A DNA stretch of 64,000 nt from Channallabes apus (GCA_030522415.1 CM060106.1:61125512-61189511), one strand, 5' to 3'. Numbered from the stretch's first letter, positions 31,051 to 42,727 are shown. Program-made: numbers and translations. Notes: a model not told the origin generated them from the letters alone.

Positions 31051-31117
31051 ACCTGTTTCTCTGTTTCTGTTTCACTCTCCCCCTCTTCCTCTCTCCCTCT
31101 TTTTATGTCTGTCTCTC

Positions 31118-31360
31118 TAGGGTTAGGGTTAGAAAATGAAAACCCCTTTGTGATTCCTCGTGCATGTAGTTTTAGTCAAGACCTTTATAATTATTCTACC
31201 GTCATCACTCGGTGAAGTTTGGTCCATAATCTGTTAACCACTAATACTAATGTTAAGACCCTAAAAAGCCCAAATGGTTGGGGACAAAATCCTTAGAAAA
31301 ACAAGAGGGAAGATAGAGCAAGTGGGGTAACCCCTAACCCCTAAACCCTAGCCCCTAACA
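31118..31360. repeat. Short telomere-like motifs
   Basis: Two TTAGGG-like units (AGGGTTAGGGTTAG) at about 31119-31132, and CCCTAA-like words (ACCCCTAACCCCTAAACCCTA) at about 31327-31347 in the opposite sense. The copy number is far too low to call an interstitial telomere. Confidence 0.5.
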
Positions 31361-31922
31361 CTTGTCCTCTGACCCCTACACACAGTTGAGTGGACTCCAC
31401 CATGTCGCAGGAGCTGGATCATGACTTCACCACTTGGACTTTTTAATTGGAATTTTTATTCCACTCAGACAGGCAGAGGTAAATGAGGTCTGACTCCGCC
31501 CCCTATAGGGTCTGTGTGAGGGACATTTGCAAATGTAGCACTTGTCTTAGGGGATGAGAACTTTTCTATTCTATTCTGTTATGTTACATTACATTATGCT
31601 ATAATGTATTATTATATTCTATTGAATTACAGTATATAAGTTTTTATATAGTTATTATAAACATTTTTCATTTATTTAATTTAAAATAATTAATAATATT
31701 TAAATTTTGATAAATTTGGTACACTATTATGTGCCCTATTGAACCATATCATGTCTTCTTATGATATATTCAATTTATATCATCTTTCTTAAAACTATCA
31801 CAATTGGTCATAATTACTTATTCCATTTAAATTATTTTATGAAAATATATAATTATCATCATCACCACCATCATCATCATCATTATGTAGTCACAGGGAT
31901 TGTTTCTCTTCTCTCTCCACAG

Positions 31923-34133
31923 CGAAGATCATGTAGATGCTTCAGGACATCGAGGACAAGAGAAAAGAGAGGAGGAGACAGAGAGTAAGAAACTTCTCTT
32001 CTCTTCTCTTCTCTCACTGTCGCTCAGGAGCAGAGGAGTGTTGAGGACGGAACGCTACCACGCGAGGTCCGAAAAGTGCGTAAAGCGAGGAACCGTCGTC
32101 AGGAGTGGAACATGATGGCACTTGATAAGGAGCCACGTCCAGATCATCGACATCCTCGCAGTGTCCTGCAGGGAGCGCTGTGTGATAGATCACTGTCTCC
32201 TCAGGCCGGGTGGACTGGGGTAGTATGATTTAATCTATACAATCGATTTTTCTTTCCATCAGACCTCACTATCTGCACATTCTAGACCACGCCCACTTTT
32301 TACCTAATCTGCCTTGTCTGATTCCAGTGAGGGGGCGGACCATGAGTACCAAAGCATTGATGGACCAGTGGGTGTGGCCAATAGTGTTGCCTCTGAGTGC
32401 ATCCCTGTGCAGGTTGAATTTGTCTTCTCTGCACATGCCCACAGGGGGCGTGGTTAATGGTGACATCACACTCCCTCCTGTAGACTATTGGTAATGAGAA
32501 ACGTTCCGCCCCCTTCCCATCCAGGACCATCCATCTCTGCTTTATCCTGTCCCCTCCTACCTGTCCCACTTCCAGGACCACTCCAAACCCCGCCCCCTCC
32601 AGGTCCACCACCTCTACCCTCTCACCTGATGGGAACAAGGAAGGGGCGGAGCCAGGAGTCCCAGGCAGTCACAGACAGGCGAAGTGACCTGCTGTCAGCC
32701 GTATACATGGGTGTGTGTGTGTGTGTGTGTGTGTGTATGAAACGGTGAGTTCACAGAAGTCGCTAACCCTAGGAATTTCAGGAATTTTAATGCAGATTTA
32801 CTGAAAAATTCCCATCTGTGCTTCTGGAATTCAGAGCCAGGTTCTAGATTGTTTTCCCGGAATTCCTAATTCTACACTTTCAGCTCTTTGTTCTGGAATT
32901 GACTTTTCGTAGAATTCCCTGTGAACCGTGGGTATTTCTCACTCTTCTAAAATTACTCCCAAGAAGTTGGACTTTTTCAGTCATGTTCTAGAAATTTCTT
33001 TAAGAATTCTTACATCTACTTTTAGAATTTTTCACTAAATTACATTTTTTACTAAAGAATTCTTACATGTACCTCTGAATGCCCCTGTGGTTCCTCTGTA
33101 GTTCTAGAATTTCTAGTGGTACTCAGGGATTTGCACGGAAGAACTTTCTAGAACTTCAGCATGAACACTAGACTTAATTAACTAACACTTGAGTTCATTA
33201 CTGTAAGGTTTTATAATGACACTGTAAGAAGATAAGAAGATTCCTGAGCCTCCTGCCTCCTGTGTAACACCTTCCGTATCCTGTACCCAGACGAGGCTCC
33301 TGTCCGCTAGAACCCTTTAGTTTAATCAGGAGAGTGTAAATGTGTCTCCTCTGTCCTGTCTGTCTCCGGGTCTCTATGACGGACATGTTAATGGTTCTTT
33401 TGATGTTCGGGACGTAGCAGCGTTTAAATCTGATCACATTGCTGAGAATAAACAGAGATCTTCAGACATCATGCCTGCGTGTGTGTGTGTGTGTGTGGTT
33501 TTCTCTCCTGGTCGATCGGACCCGGACCGGTAAGTGTATCAAGGTGCAGCGGACACAACAAACTAAAACTCTTCTTCCGTTAGCTTAAAACTGAGCTCAG
33601 ATGCACATCTTCATTTAAATCTAACAATGAATTAACACTAGACGCTGTGCTGTTCTTTACAGTGAGGATCTAGAACGTCTCCTGCACCTTCAGAACAATC
33701 CGTGGCTTCCTATAATTATTAGTAAATTTTTCTGGAGTCCCGTCTGTAGCTCTAGATTTGTTTGGTGGTTTTCTGTCTGTGCTTCATGAGTGAGATGAAG
33801 TCTGATGTCCTCCTGGAATGTTCTGGATGGCACTGGAGCTCTCAGCACAGCTCTAGAATGTAAAGGGCTCCACATAAAAATTGCTATCTCAAAGTGTGTG
33901 TGTGTGTGTGTGTGTGGGTGTGTGTGTGTGTGGGTGTGTGTGTGTGTGTGTGTGTGTGGGTTTGTGTGGGTGTGTGTGTGGGTGTGTGTGTGTACAGCTA
34001 AAGAAGGTTCAGGAGCAGCGAGCGCTGGGAAGAATGTTCAGAAAACGACGTGGCCTCCATCCTGTCCAGACGCATCGCCGCCGAGTACAGCGACTCGGAA
34101 GAATAAGTCTGACCTGGACGTCAACGAGTGCCC

Positions 34134-34135
<2 letters not shown>
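31923..34135 (+). pseudogene. WASF3/WAVE3-like gene remnant (3' exons)
   Basis: Exon-like blocks: 31923-31984 (MLQDIEDKRKERRRQR), 32028-32208 (GTLPREVRKVRKARNRRQEW, then NMMALDKEPRPDHR), 32328-32710 (GADHEYQSID, a proline-rich stretch with PPPPGPPPLP, then a WH2-like RRSDLLSAVYMG), and about 34000-34135 (LKKVQEQR, then ENDVASILSRRIAAEYSDSE). In order these match the basic region, polyproline, WH2, connector and acidic tail of WAVE proteins, which activate Arp2/3 at the membrane; the basic segment is closest to WASF3 as I know it. Lesions: in-frame TAG before MLQD, TAA and TGA in the proline-rich exon, a frameshift after LKKVQEQR, a stop after SDSEE with the acidic tail shifted, and no in-frame join across the last intron. 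N-terminal WHD exons were not found. Confidence 0.75.
32760..33160. repeat. Degenerate GAATTC-rich repeat
   Basis: Imperfect copies of TTCTGGAATTC and TTCTAGAATTTC recur every 30-60 bp, as an eroded minisatellite would. It lies in the last intron of the WASF3-like remnant. Confidence 0.4.
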
Positions 34136-34176
<41 letters not shown>

Positions 34177-34331
34177 TGTGGTTCACCACAAGGAAGTACC
34201 ACAGAAACTACACACAAGTATTGGCACCCCCTTTTCAAAGCACTACTCATCCCCTGCATTAAAAGATAAAGACGAGCAGATATTTCATACTTCTGTTCTG
34301 CTGAGCTTTTCAACCTGCTGTGTGAATAATA

Positions 34332-34532
34332 GGCCAGGTGTAGCTCAGTGGTTAAGGCGTTGGACTACGGTTCGGGAAACCCAGGTTCAAACCCCACAAC
34401 CACCAAGTTGCCACTGTTGGGCCCCTGAGCAAAAGGCCCTTAACCTTCAACTGCTCAGTTGTATAATGAGATTAAAAAAAAAAATGTAAGTCGCCAAAAA
34501 GTAAGAGCGTCTGCCAAATGCCTAAATGTAAA
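34332..34532 (+). mobile_element. tRNA-derived SINE, plus orientation
   Basis: A tRNA-like head (GGTGTAGCTCAGTGGTTAAG as A box region, GGTTCAAACCCC as B box), then the CCTGAGCAAAAGGCCCTTAA core and a tail ending GAGCGTCTGCCAAATGCCTA. It is the most complete of the copies at 9.5, 34.3 and 51.4 kb. It is not a functional tRNA gene. Confidence 0.82.
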
Positions 34533-34874
34533 TAAGATCCTGGATTTAGATTTATACCAAATGAAATCAGTTTAATTCATGAGGCAACTTTAATACCATG
34601 ATATGCTTCACTTGTAGAGATCAATATATATCCACCTGGTTTATGGAAGGTGTCTACAGTGTCGGCACTCCAGTGCTCAAGTTATTCCGTTAATCCTCTT
34701 CAGAACAGGGGCTTTACGCTTCTTTTTTCCTTTTTACGTGAAAGCTGCATTTTGTTTTTATTTTTGTATGAACTCACAGTGATGCAGGTGTGAATTTGTG
34801 TACCTTCATTTCCAAAGCAGTGGTGTGTCTGAGTAGCCATGGGTCAGAACATGGGCAAGTTACATCCAATAACT

Positions 34875-35362
34875 AGTGATGGGTCGTTCATGAACGATTG
34901 TTTCTTATTGAACGAGTCTTTAGTTGTGAACGAGTCGTCACAGAGAGCGATTCGTTCATTTCTACTGGGCGCACGTTCCTAAAGCATCGCAAAACCTCCG
35001 TAGGTTCTGTACAGGAAACAGAAATGAGTCTTTGGTCCGAATCATTTGTTCGTTTGTCACGTGACTCCCATAGACGCTATAAAAGAACAAATGACTCGGA
35101 CCAGAAGATATAAGAGCTGAGCTGCTCATTCTGTTTATTATAACATGTCCATAGCTGCATTGTGATACAGTATATTCATTACTGTAACTATAGACAAAAT
35201 GTGTGTATGTAGACGTGTTGGGGGTCTGTTACATTGTGAAAATGTAACATTTTATTTTATTTCTGATTAAAAGAACAAAATGAACTAAATGACTCAAAAA
35301 AAGAGTTTTGATGAACGAGATTCAAAGAACCGAGTCAATAAATAATTAAAATTTCCCATCAC
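34875..35362. mobile_element. hAT-like MITE
   Basis: Ends AGTGATGGGTCGTTCATGAA and TTTCCCATCACT are inverted over about 10 bp. Flanks CAATAACT and AATAATCT are similar but not identical, so the target duplication is not secure. The interior has repeated GAACGA/GAGTC words. Non-coding. Confidence 0.55.
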
Positions 35363-36100
35363 TAATAATCTCATTTTATTTCTCTGAATACATTTCTTAA
35401 ACAAATCAATATAAAGCAAATTTAGAACAAATAAACTGTGTACCACAAACGATTTAGATGCTTAAAATTATCAGGAAAAATGTGTCTTTTGAAGTTTTGA
35501 ATTCTTGTTTTGTCGGATTTCCTGCTGACACGCAGTCCTAATAAATGTGTTGTATAAGATTGTGTATGTGAGAGAGACAATTAAAACTGCATTTGAATTT
35601 AGAGAAGCGAGATGAAGAGTAAATCAGATCATTTGAGCTGAAAAGGCCCAGGCAGGTGTTGAGGATAAAATGAATGGAAAAGAAGACAAATGAGTGTGTG
35701 GTGGAGTAAATAAACATGCGGTGAGACATACAGTATTTGTGTCCACAGTGAAAAGGAAACTTTGTCCAGAATTTGGACATGTCATGAGGAAGATTATAAA
35801 ATAACAAAAGGAAGAAATGAGGAAGACCAAGAGGATCGGTGCAAACAGGTCATATTTAAGTAAGTGATAATATCCTAAATCTAGTCAAACATATCTAATT
35901 CTAATATAAAATATAAGATTATTAAACTCCTATCTACCAATATATTTTAGTTTTTTTAGGAGTAAGATTTTAAGTCTCCAAAGAATTAATATTCATAAAA
36001 GTAGACAAAAATGTCTTACAATAATGCAAGAAATTAGGAAAACAGGCTTAAAAATCTTACACAAGCAGTGTTCAAGTCAAACTGGGACTCTTGATTGTAC
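35363..36100. other. Intergenic, no gene recognised
   Basis: AT-rich DNA. The short open frames have no domain or splice context and no clear repeat ends were seen. Confidence 0.5.
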
Positions 36101-36109
36101 AGAATAACA

Positions 36110-36380
36110 GAACGCAGTCCCTTTACGTCTCTATATAATCCCCTGATACACTAATGCACTTATCACAGTGTCTCACTAGAGCCTGGACACCATCAGGGTA
36201 GAAAGTTCTCTCAGTACGCTGAGAGTCTGAGATGTTGAACTCCTCTGAAACGCTGGCCTCCCAGGAACTCCTTTGAAGCCTTCTGTTATTACATAATGGA
36301 CCCATTAAAGGAGTTCCTGGAAGGCCAGCGGTTCAGATGTACAACCAAGACCGTCATAGACATCAAGAACAGGTCAGCAG
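36110..36380. mobile_element. Mariner transposase remnant, rearranged
   Basis: On the minus strand, 36123-36240 encodes a C-terminus in the style of mariner transposases (FYPDGVQALVRHCDKC, then GDYIET). On the plus strand, 36300-36370 encodes KEFLEGQRF, the segment expected just upstream of it. The two pieces lie in opposite orientation around a short imperfect palindrome (CCAGGAACTCCTTT / AAAGGAGTTCCTGG), so the relic was rearranged by inversion. Confidence 0.5.
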
Positions 36381-36769
36381 GATAGCATTCGAGCAGAGAG
36401 AAGGAAGTTAAAGAAAGAATAAAAAAAATAATTTGTGACAGGATTACATTACAAAACATTAAATTTAAGAATAAACAGATAAATTGTTGTCTGAAGTTTA
36501 GTGTAATTGTTGCCAAATCAGTGTGGAGAAAAAGGAATAAAACACTCAGTGATGTGATATGATGTTGTGAAAAAAATAAAGAGGGTGGAAACAGTAACCT
36601 CATCACATGAGCAATTTTTATCCAAATATTTGATTAAAACTGCTGTTACATGTTGTGTGATTTATGGTCTAAAGTCAAAGTATAAATAGTCTTTCACAGC
36701 TGGAGACGAATAAATAATAAAAAACACAGTCTGGTGAGTGGATGTTTCAGTACGCTGTTTATTTACAGG

Positions 36770-36803
<34 letters not shown>

Positions 36804-36995
36804 CTGGTCGTCTGTCTGGCTTCGTTCATTTTCTTTCTCACACTCGGCTCCTGTTGTTTCCAAGAAATGTAAATAGATTTTTTAGTGGAATTAAAAACCT
36901 CAGGCCACATCGAGTGCTGGTGTTGCCCCTCTACCCCCCCCCCACCCCCCCTTCACCACCCCCTAAGGGTTGTTTTCTTTTTTTTTCATTTTAAT

Positions 36996-37026
<31 letters not shown>

Positions 37027-37297
37027 GTATGCAGACGAAAATCTTGGACAGTTTCCCATGGTGATCTCCCACAGGCGCGAGCTGTTTGTGCTGCTGGTTG
37101 AAGTGCTGCACGCTGCCATGCTAAGATTACAGAAGTGAACCATAAAGAGGCAGCGGGGGGGGGGGGGGGGGGGGGATTACGGAGGGTAAACTCTCGACAC
37201 ATCTTTACCTAAGGCCTGGTTTTCCCACCGTTTACACACATCTGAGATCAGAGCTCCTGAATTCTCACAGGTGTGTATGGGGGGAAAGCAGTCGTTT

Positions 37298-37333
<36 letters not shown>

Positions 37334-38270
37334 TGGTCTGTAAGTATGTCAAAAAGTTAATTGAACTGAGACGTGATTCTCAGTTCAATAGTCTCTAGTG
37401 ATTCTGGGCCCCTAATACACTGGGCCCCGTCAATGACCCTTTTTTAAATGAAATATCATTTTTAAGGCCCCTGTCACTCAGGAACCGTTCATACTTACCC
37501 CTGCCTTTATGAAACCCCTGCTTTCATTCATACTAAACTCCTAGCTTTAAACCTCCATTACTGGAGAACTAAACTAAGCCTGGACACAGTTGCAGAATGG
37601 AGATCTAATGGAATGCTGCAGAGTCTCTTGATGCACCACCACCACCACAATAACGTGGCACCGCTCGGGTTTATGGAGCCATGCCAGACGGGGGGTGGGG
37701 GGCGGCGCGGGGGGGTTCACAGGGTCTCATGCTGGTGTGAAAAAAACAGACTGAACAAAAACTGGATGGTACGTGCCAAGTGCCAATTGTCTCCTCGTTA
37801 ATAGGCATCAAAATGGCAACTCGTGTTGGCATCTGTGTTATCATACAGGTGAACATGCTCCTGGGAAAAGGGAGTGTTTCTTTTCTTTTCTCAGCTCCTC
37901 CAAGGAGAGATGGCGTGGCCGCTTTGTCAGCACTATCCTAACCGGATTAGTCGTGCCAGGGCGATCCCGGTTTTTCACACCGTTGTCTAATTTCCATCTC
38001 ATTTTAATGTGATTAGCCCAGCGCCTGTGGTCTGGGACACATCGATGATGGCGAGGGGGCACCAAAGGGCAGAGGATAAAGTGTCCCTTCCTTAAAAATA
38101 CATAAAAATAAGTGGGATTGGTTGGATGAAGATGATGCAACAATGGATGCTGCACCCTACTTTCAAACTGAAACATCATAAAATGCAAATCACAAAACGT
38201 TTTCCTATAAAAGATGGCACAACTTTCATTTTAAAAATTAACCAACCGTCATCTAATTAAAAATAGCCTA
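36381..38270. other. Intergenic with (CA)n, poly(G) and a unique-looking block
   Basis: Contains (CA)n at 36771-36799 and 37001-37026, C- or G-rich homopolymers near 36930 and 37155-37176, and a mostly repeat-free block at about 37770-38190. No open frame resembles a known protein. Confidence 0.5.
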
Positions 38271-38275
38271 CTATA

Positions 38276-39482
38276 CACTCACTTAAAGGATTATTAGAAA
38301 CACCTGTTCAATTTCTCATTAAAGCAATTATCTAATCAACCAATCACATGGCAGTTGCTTCACTGCATTTAGGGGTGTGGTCCTGGTCAAGACAATCTCC
38401 TGAACTCCAAACTGAATGTCCGAATGGGACAGATTTAAGCAGTTTTGGGCGTGGCATGGTTGTTGGTGCCAGACGGGCCGGTCTGAGTATTTCACAATCT
38501 GCTCAGTTACTGGGATTTTCACACAACCATTTCTAGGGTTTATAAAGAATGGTGTGAAAAGGGAAAAACATCCAGTATGCGGCAGTCCTGTGGGTGAAAA
38601 TGCCTTGTTGATGCTCGAGATCAGAGGAGAATGGACCGACTGATTCAAGCTGATTGAAGAGCAACTTTGACTGAAATAACCACTCGTTACAACCGAGGTC
38701 TGCAGCAGAGCATCTGTGAAGCCACAACACGCACAACCTTGAGGCGGATGGGCTACAACAGCAGAAGACCCCACCGGGTACCATCTCATCTCCACTACTA
38801 ATAGGAAAAAGAGGCTACAATTTGCACCAGCTCACCAACATTGGACAGTTGAAGACTGGAATAATGTTCCCTGGTCTGATGAGTCGCGATTTCTGATTTC
38901 TGACGTTCAGATGGTAGAGTCAGAATTTGGTGTCAACAGAATGAGAACATGGATCCATCATGCCTTGTTACCACTGTGCAGGCTGCTGGTGGTGGTGTAA
39001 TGGTGTGGGGGATGTTTTCTTGGCACACTTTAGGCCCCTTAGTGCCAATTGGGCATCGTTTAAATGCCACGGGCTACCTGAGCATTGTTTCTGACCATGT
39101 CCATCCCTTTATGACCACCATGTACACATCCTCTGATGGCTACTTCCAGCAGGATAATGCACCATGTCACAAAGCTCCAATCATTTCAAATTGGTTTCTT
39201 GAACATGACAATGAGTTCACTGTACTAAAATGTCCCCCACAGTCACCAGATCTCAACCCAATAGAGCATCTTTGGGATGTGGTGGAACAGGAGCTTCATG
39301 CCCTGGATGTTCATCCCACAAATCTCCATCAACTGTAAGATGCTCTCCTATCAATATGGGCCTAAAGAATGCTTTCAGCACCTTGTTGAATCAAAGCCAC
39401 GTAGAATTAAGGCAGTTCTGAAGGCGAAAGGAGGTCAAACACCGTATTAGTGTAGTGTTCCTAATAATCCTTTAGGTGAGTG
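38276..39482 (+). mobile_element. Tc1-like transposon, dead transposase
   Basis: Short inverted ends: left CACTCACTTAAAGGATTATT, right complement AATAATCCTTTAGGTGAGTG, each flanked by TA. The plus strand carries a broken Tc1 transposase: a catalytic block with GYFQQDNAPCHKAPIISNWF and SPDLNPIEHLWDVVEQEL at about 39140-39300, and an upstream helix-turn-helix region with several frameshifts. About 1.2 kb. Confidence 0.85.
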
Positions 39483-39785
39483 TATGTTTCCGTACACACT
39501 AATAAGCAATTCAGCCGTTTCAGTCCTGTTGTGGAGGAAAAGGAGTTAACGTATAAATCTGTATTGAAGAAAAAGTTTACCAAAAATGTTTTTCATAGAT
39601 TAGGTAACTGGAACTTTCTTTTGCTATGCAGACTTCTGAAGCTGGTCTGCTTCCATATTCAAGAATAAATGTGCGTTTTGTCATGGACAAAGTCTGCAAC
39701 TGTTGAATCAATTAACTCAGTGGTTCTTCACTTATTCCTGAAGGAGCGCTGCCCTCCAAACCTTAGTGTCTTTCCTGCTGAAATA

Positions 39786-39905
39786 ATTTTGGACTGTGGG
39801 AGGAAACCGGAGTATCTGGAGGACACCCACCATGCACAGGGAGAACACGCAGACTCGGACCCTGGAGGTGTGAGGGTACAGTGCTCCACTATGCCACCAT
39901 GCTGC
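39786..39905 (-). mobile_element. V-SINE (DANA/Mermaid-like) fragment
   Basis: On the minus strand it reads as the V-SINE head: GGCAGCATGGTGGCATAGTG, then CACCTCCAGGGTCCGAGTC, CATGTTCTCCCTGTGC and CCACAGTCC. It is truncated at the 3' side. Confidence 0.75.
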
Positions 39906-40767
39906 CAGAAAATTACTGAACACTTAAAAACAAGCATTCTATAATCGAATTTCTGCTGTTTTATAAAGCTCTTGATGTGCAAATGTTTCCAAGGGTTCAA
40001 TCTAGTGCACAGTGCCGACTCCAAACTGGTAGCTACAAGCTTCTTTTGCAAAAAAAAAAAACTCCATTGCAAAATGAAATTGACAACAAAAAGAAAATCT
40101 TCAAACATTAAAGATGTGTCATGTGATCATGTTACATTTGGAAATTACATGTAAAAAAAATTAATCTTTCCCCAGACTCCTGTTTTTTTTAAAATCTCTA
40201 GTCTTTACATTTTTTCATCCCTTTATGGACTTTGTGTTGTCTTTCCTTCAGTGTTACAGTAGAAGATGGATCACACTCCTCCACCTCCTGCTGAGTCCCA
40301 CGGTGGGGAAAACTTAATCTCACGTGAGCTCACAACACTGGCACAGAGGATTAGAGACACTGATTAAGACGGTGGCACCCTAGTGTGCGTGTGTGTGTGT
40401 TCAGGATGAGAAGATGGGACAGTGGGAGGAGAAGATCTGGGGAACACAGAGAGATGTTAAGGATGGAGGGTGAGTGTGACAGCAGGGTTTGTCTACAGTC
40501 AGTGGAAATGTCTAATATTTAACTGGTCTCATGTGTTTGTTTATTCATGTATTTATTCATATATAGTTCAGATCACTGAGACGATCTGTGGAGGAAAATA
40601 ACACAAATTAAACAGATTGTCTATTTAAAAGCGAGGATACCCTGAGTACAGGATAAAGTGGTATAGGAGATGAGTGTGTGTAAGTGAATAAGTGAGTGAA
40701 TAAGTGAGTGAGTGTGTGTAAGTGAGTGAATAAGTGTGTGTGTGTGTGTGAAGCTCATGTATTAGAC

Positions 40768-42412
40768 CAGTGGTTCTCAAACTTTTTCTGTCATTCCCCA
40801 CTTAAGGGGGTGAGCGAATTTTCAAGCCCCACTTGTCAACAAAATAATAACGAAATCGGCCAAGTTTACTGTTTATTGAAATATCAATTTCTAAACCAAT
40901 AAGATCAAACACCACCAAGTTAAAAACAGATAAAATACACGTGCAATTGTTATAAAAGGCTTACGTTGTCACTTATCTTTGCATAATTGATGCCATGTTT
41001 ATTAGCTGCTCAGCAATCGTTTGTAGTTTTTTTGCACTGGCCAATTCTGTATGCAACTTTGAATGAAGCCATTTGTGCTTTGCTGTCCACTGATTCAGAT
41101 GTTACCATGTGATTCTCCTGCTGTCTGTATTCTGCCAGCTTTCTTTCAAAGAAGTCTAGTGGCTTATTAACGTGACTGGAGTGTGTTGTCTCTAGGTGTC
41201 TTCCTAATTTGTTGGGTCTCATGCGGTCTGCTGCCAGCGGTTTAAGACACAAAACACACACGGGTCTCTCTTCTGCCCCCACCATCACCACCATGAATCC
41301 AAGCTCAAGTTAGGCTTCATTAGGGGTGGGTGATATAACCAAAATCTTCTATCACAGGAGAAGCAATTTTCTAACTCAATAACGATATATATCACAATAT
41401 AGCAATTTGTATCTGAAAATGCATAAATAAAAATGAAAACACAAAGAAATTGTTTTACATAATTAAATTTTTTTTATGTAATTTTATATAAACTGTGAAT
41501 TGCTGAGGTTTGCCGCATTTTTTTACTTTGGCCATATTCGTTTGGATTTCAGATGATAGAAAAGGTTTGACGTGTTTCCACCACTTGTTAAAACAGTGCA
41601 CTTGTGTACCTTCCAAATCACGTTCATCTCATTCGTATCACTTTTCTTCTACCCAAACCAATTCCACACCACAGACGAGGCACCTTTTCTCTTTACAATC
41701 TCCTCGTTGTTGGTTTCGTCACATGTAAGTAAACTCACTGCTGCTGCAGCGTCTTCTTCCATTGTCGAAGTGTATGTGAAGTCAAACACATCAAAAGTGG
41801 GACGAAACCGCGGCACCCGATTGATCCGAATATCTGCGCAAATACAGCGCAGCGCGACTATCTGGATAGCGCAATGATGATCTGGTTTATTTGCGCAGCC
41901 CGGTGGATCGTGCAGCGCCGCTCGAATCACTGTGTTTTATTTAAAATTTTAAATGTCAGGACTGTTTAATATTGTTTCCGCCTTGCCATGCCTGGTTTGT
42001 ACGTGCGCATCCCAGCGGGGTAAAATGTACTTTGATGGTCGGCGCGGTTTATTTCTGTCAGAGTCGTGCAGCGCTGAGCTTGAGCAGCGCTGCTCGAATC
42101 ACAAACCTGCGCGAGCCACTGGGCAGCGTTGGTTGCAGCGCTGCTCAAGTTTGTCCGACGTTAAACCGTTATTGTTCCACTTTTTCTCCCGGCCCACAAC
42201 TGATGTTATTTTAAATTTACTTGTATTAATGATCCATTTATTTGTGTGTGATTGTTTAGTTTTGAGCGTACGCTCTTCATTATCAATAAAGAACAGCATG
42301 AATTAGAATAGGTACTTTCCTGTAATTTTCCACTAATTTCCTGCCGTTCATTGCGCCCCACCTGTTATGTCTGTATTCCCCACTAGTGGGCGCCACACTT
42401 TGAGAACCACTG
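40768..42412 (-). mobile_element. hAT (Charlie/ZBED-like) element with BED finger
   Basis: Ends CAGTGGTTCTCAAACTTTTT and ACACTTTGAGAACCACTG are inverted, flanked by TATTAGAC (40760-40767) and TATTAGAT (42413-42420), a 7/8 matching 8-bp duplication. The minus-strand frame at 41010-41294 encodes a BED-type zinc finger (CVLCLKPL ... RHLETTHSSH) and the following conserved piece (KPLDFFERKLAE, FKVAYRIGQCKK), as in ZBED/hAT-Charlie transposases. The DDE and dimerisation domains are missing. The middle (about 41318-42190) is unrelated, perhaps another insertion starting AGGGGTGGGTGATATAAC. Confidence 0.8.
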
Positions 42413-42639
42413 TATTAGATGATGATTGTAGAAGTCTGTAGATTGGACTCGGGTTCCTCTTTAACACTACATTAGTTTACACTGTTGTGTAAGATGTTAT
42501 AATAATACACAGGGAATCCTCACACTCAATATAAACCTGTGTAAAACACACACACATAAACTGTATATAACATTTTTAGTTAGAACCGGAGGAAAAACCC
42601 CCTGCTCATATGTTTGTACACCCCCGCCTCAGTTGATAC

Positions 42640-42727
42640 GTGCCAGGGCGCGACGTGATGACGTCATGACGTAACCCAACATGGCGCCGTAGAACCCGCG
42701 GTCTGTCTTCTATCTTCCTCTGTTATC
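42640..42727 (+). promoter_or_regulatory. gtf3a: gtf3a promoter: tandem CRE/ATF sites and ATGGCGCC motif
   Basis: A palindromic CRE, TGACGTCA (42659-42666), is followed without gap by TGACGTAA (42667-42674); a half-site GACGTGA precedes it. ACATGGCGCCG at 42680-42690 resembles a YY1 site near a start site and also makes a tiny upstream ORF, ATG GCG CCG TAG (42681-42692), ending 35 bp before the gtf3a ATG. There is no TATA box, as for a housekeeping promoter. Use of these motifs is inference. Confidence 0.6.

Noticed and set aside
30312..31139. A 275-residue S/V/C/L-rich frame and its R/Q/T/D-rich antisense partner
   Set aside because: Both come from the (CTGT/CCGT)n array; open frames on both strands of one repeat are artefacts.
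31118..31350. Interstitial telomere marking a chromosome fusion
   Set aside because: Only two TTAGGG-like units and a few CCCTAA-like words; too short to carry weight.
34332..34400. Possible tRNA gene with A and B boxes
   Set aside because: No cloverleaf with a proper acceptor stem, and the same head heads several SINE copies in the window.
33805..34489. C/V-rich frames from 33805 and 33881 as novel proteins
   Set aside because: They are (GT)n translations joined to the WASF3-like terminal exon remnant and a SINE.
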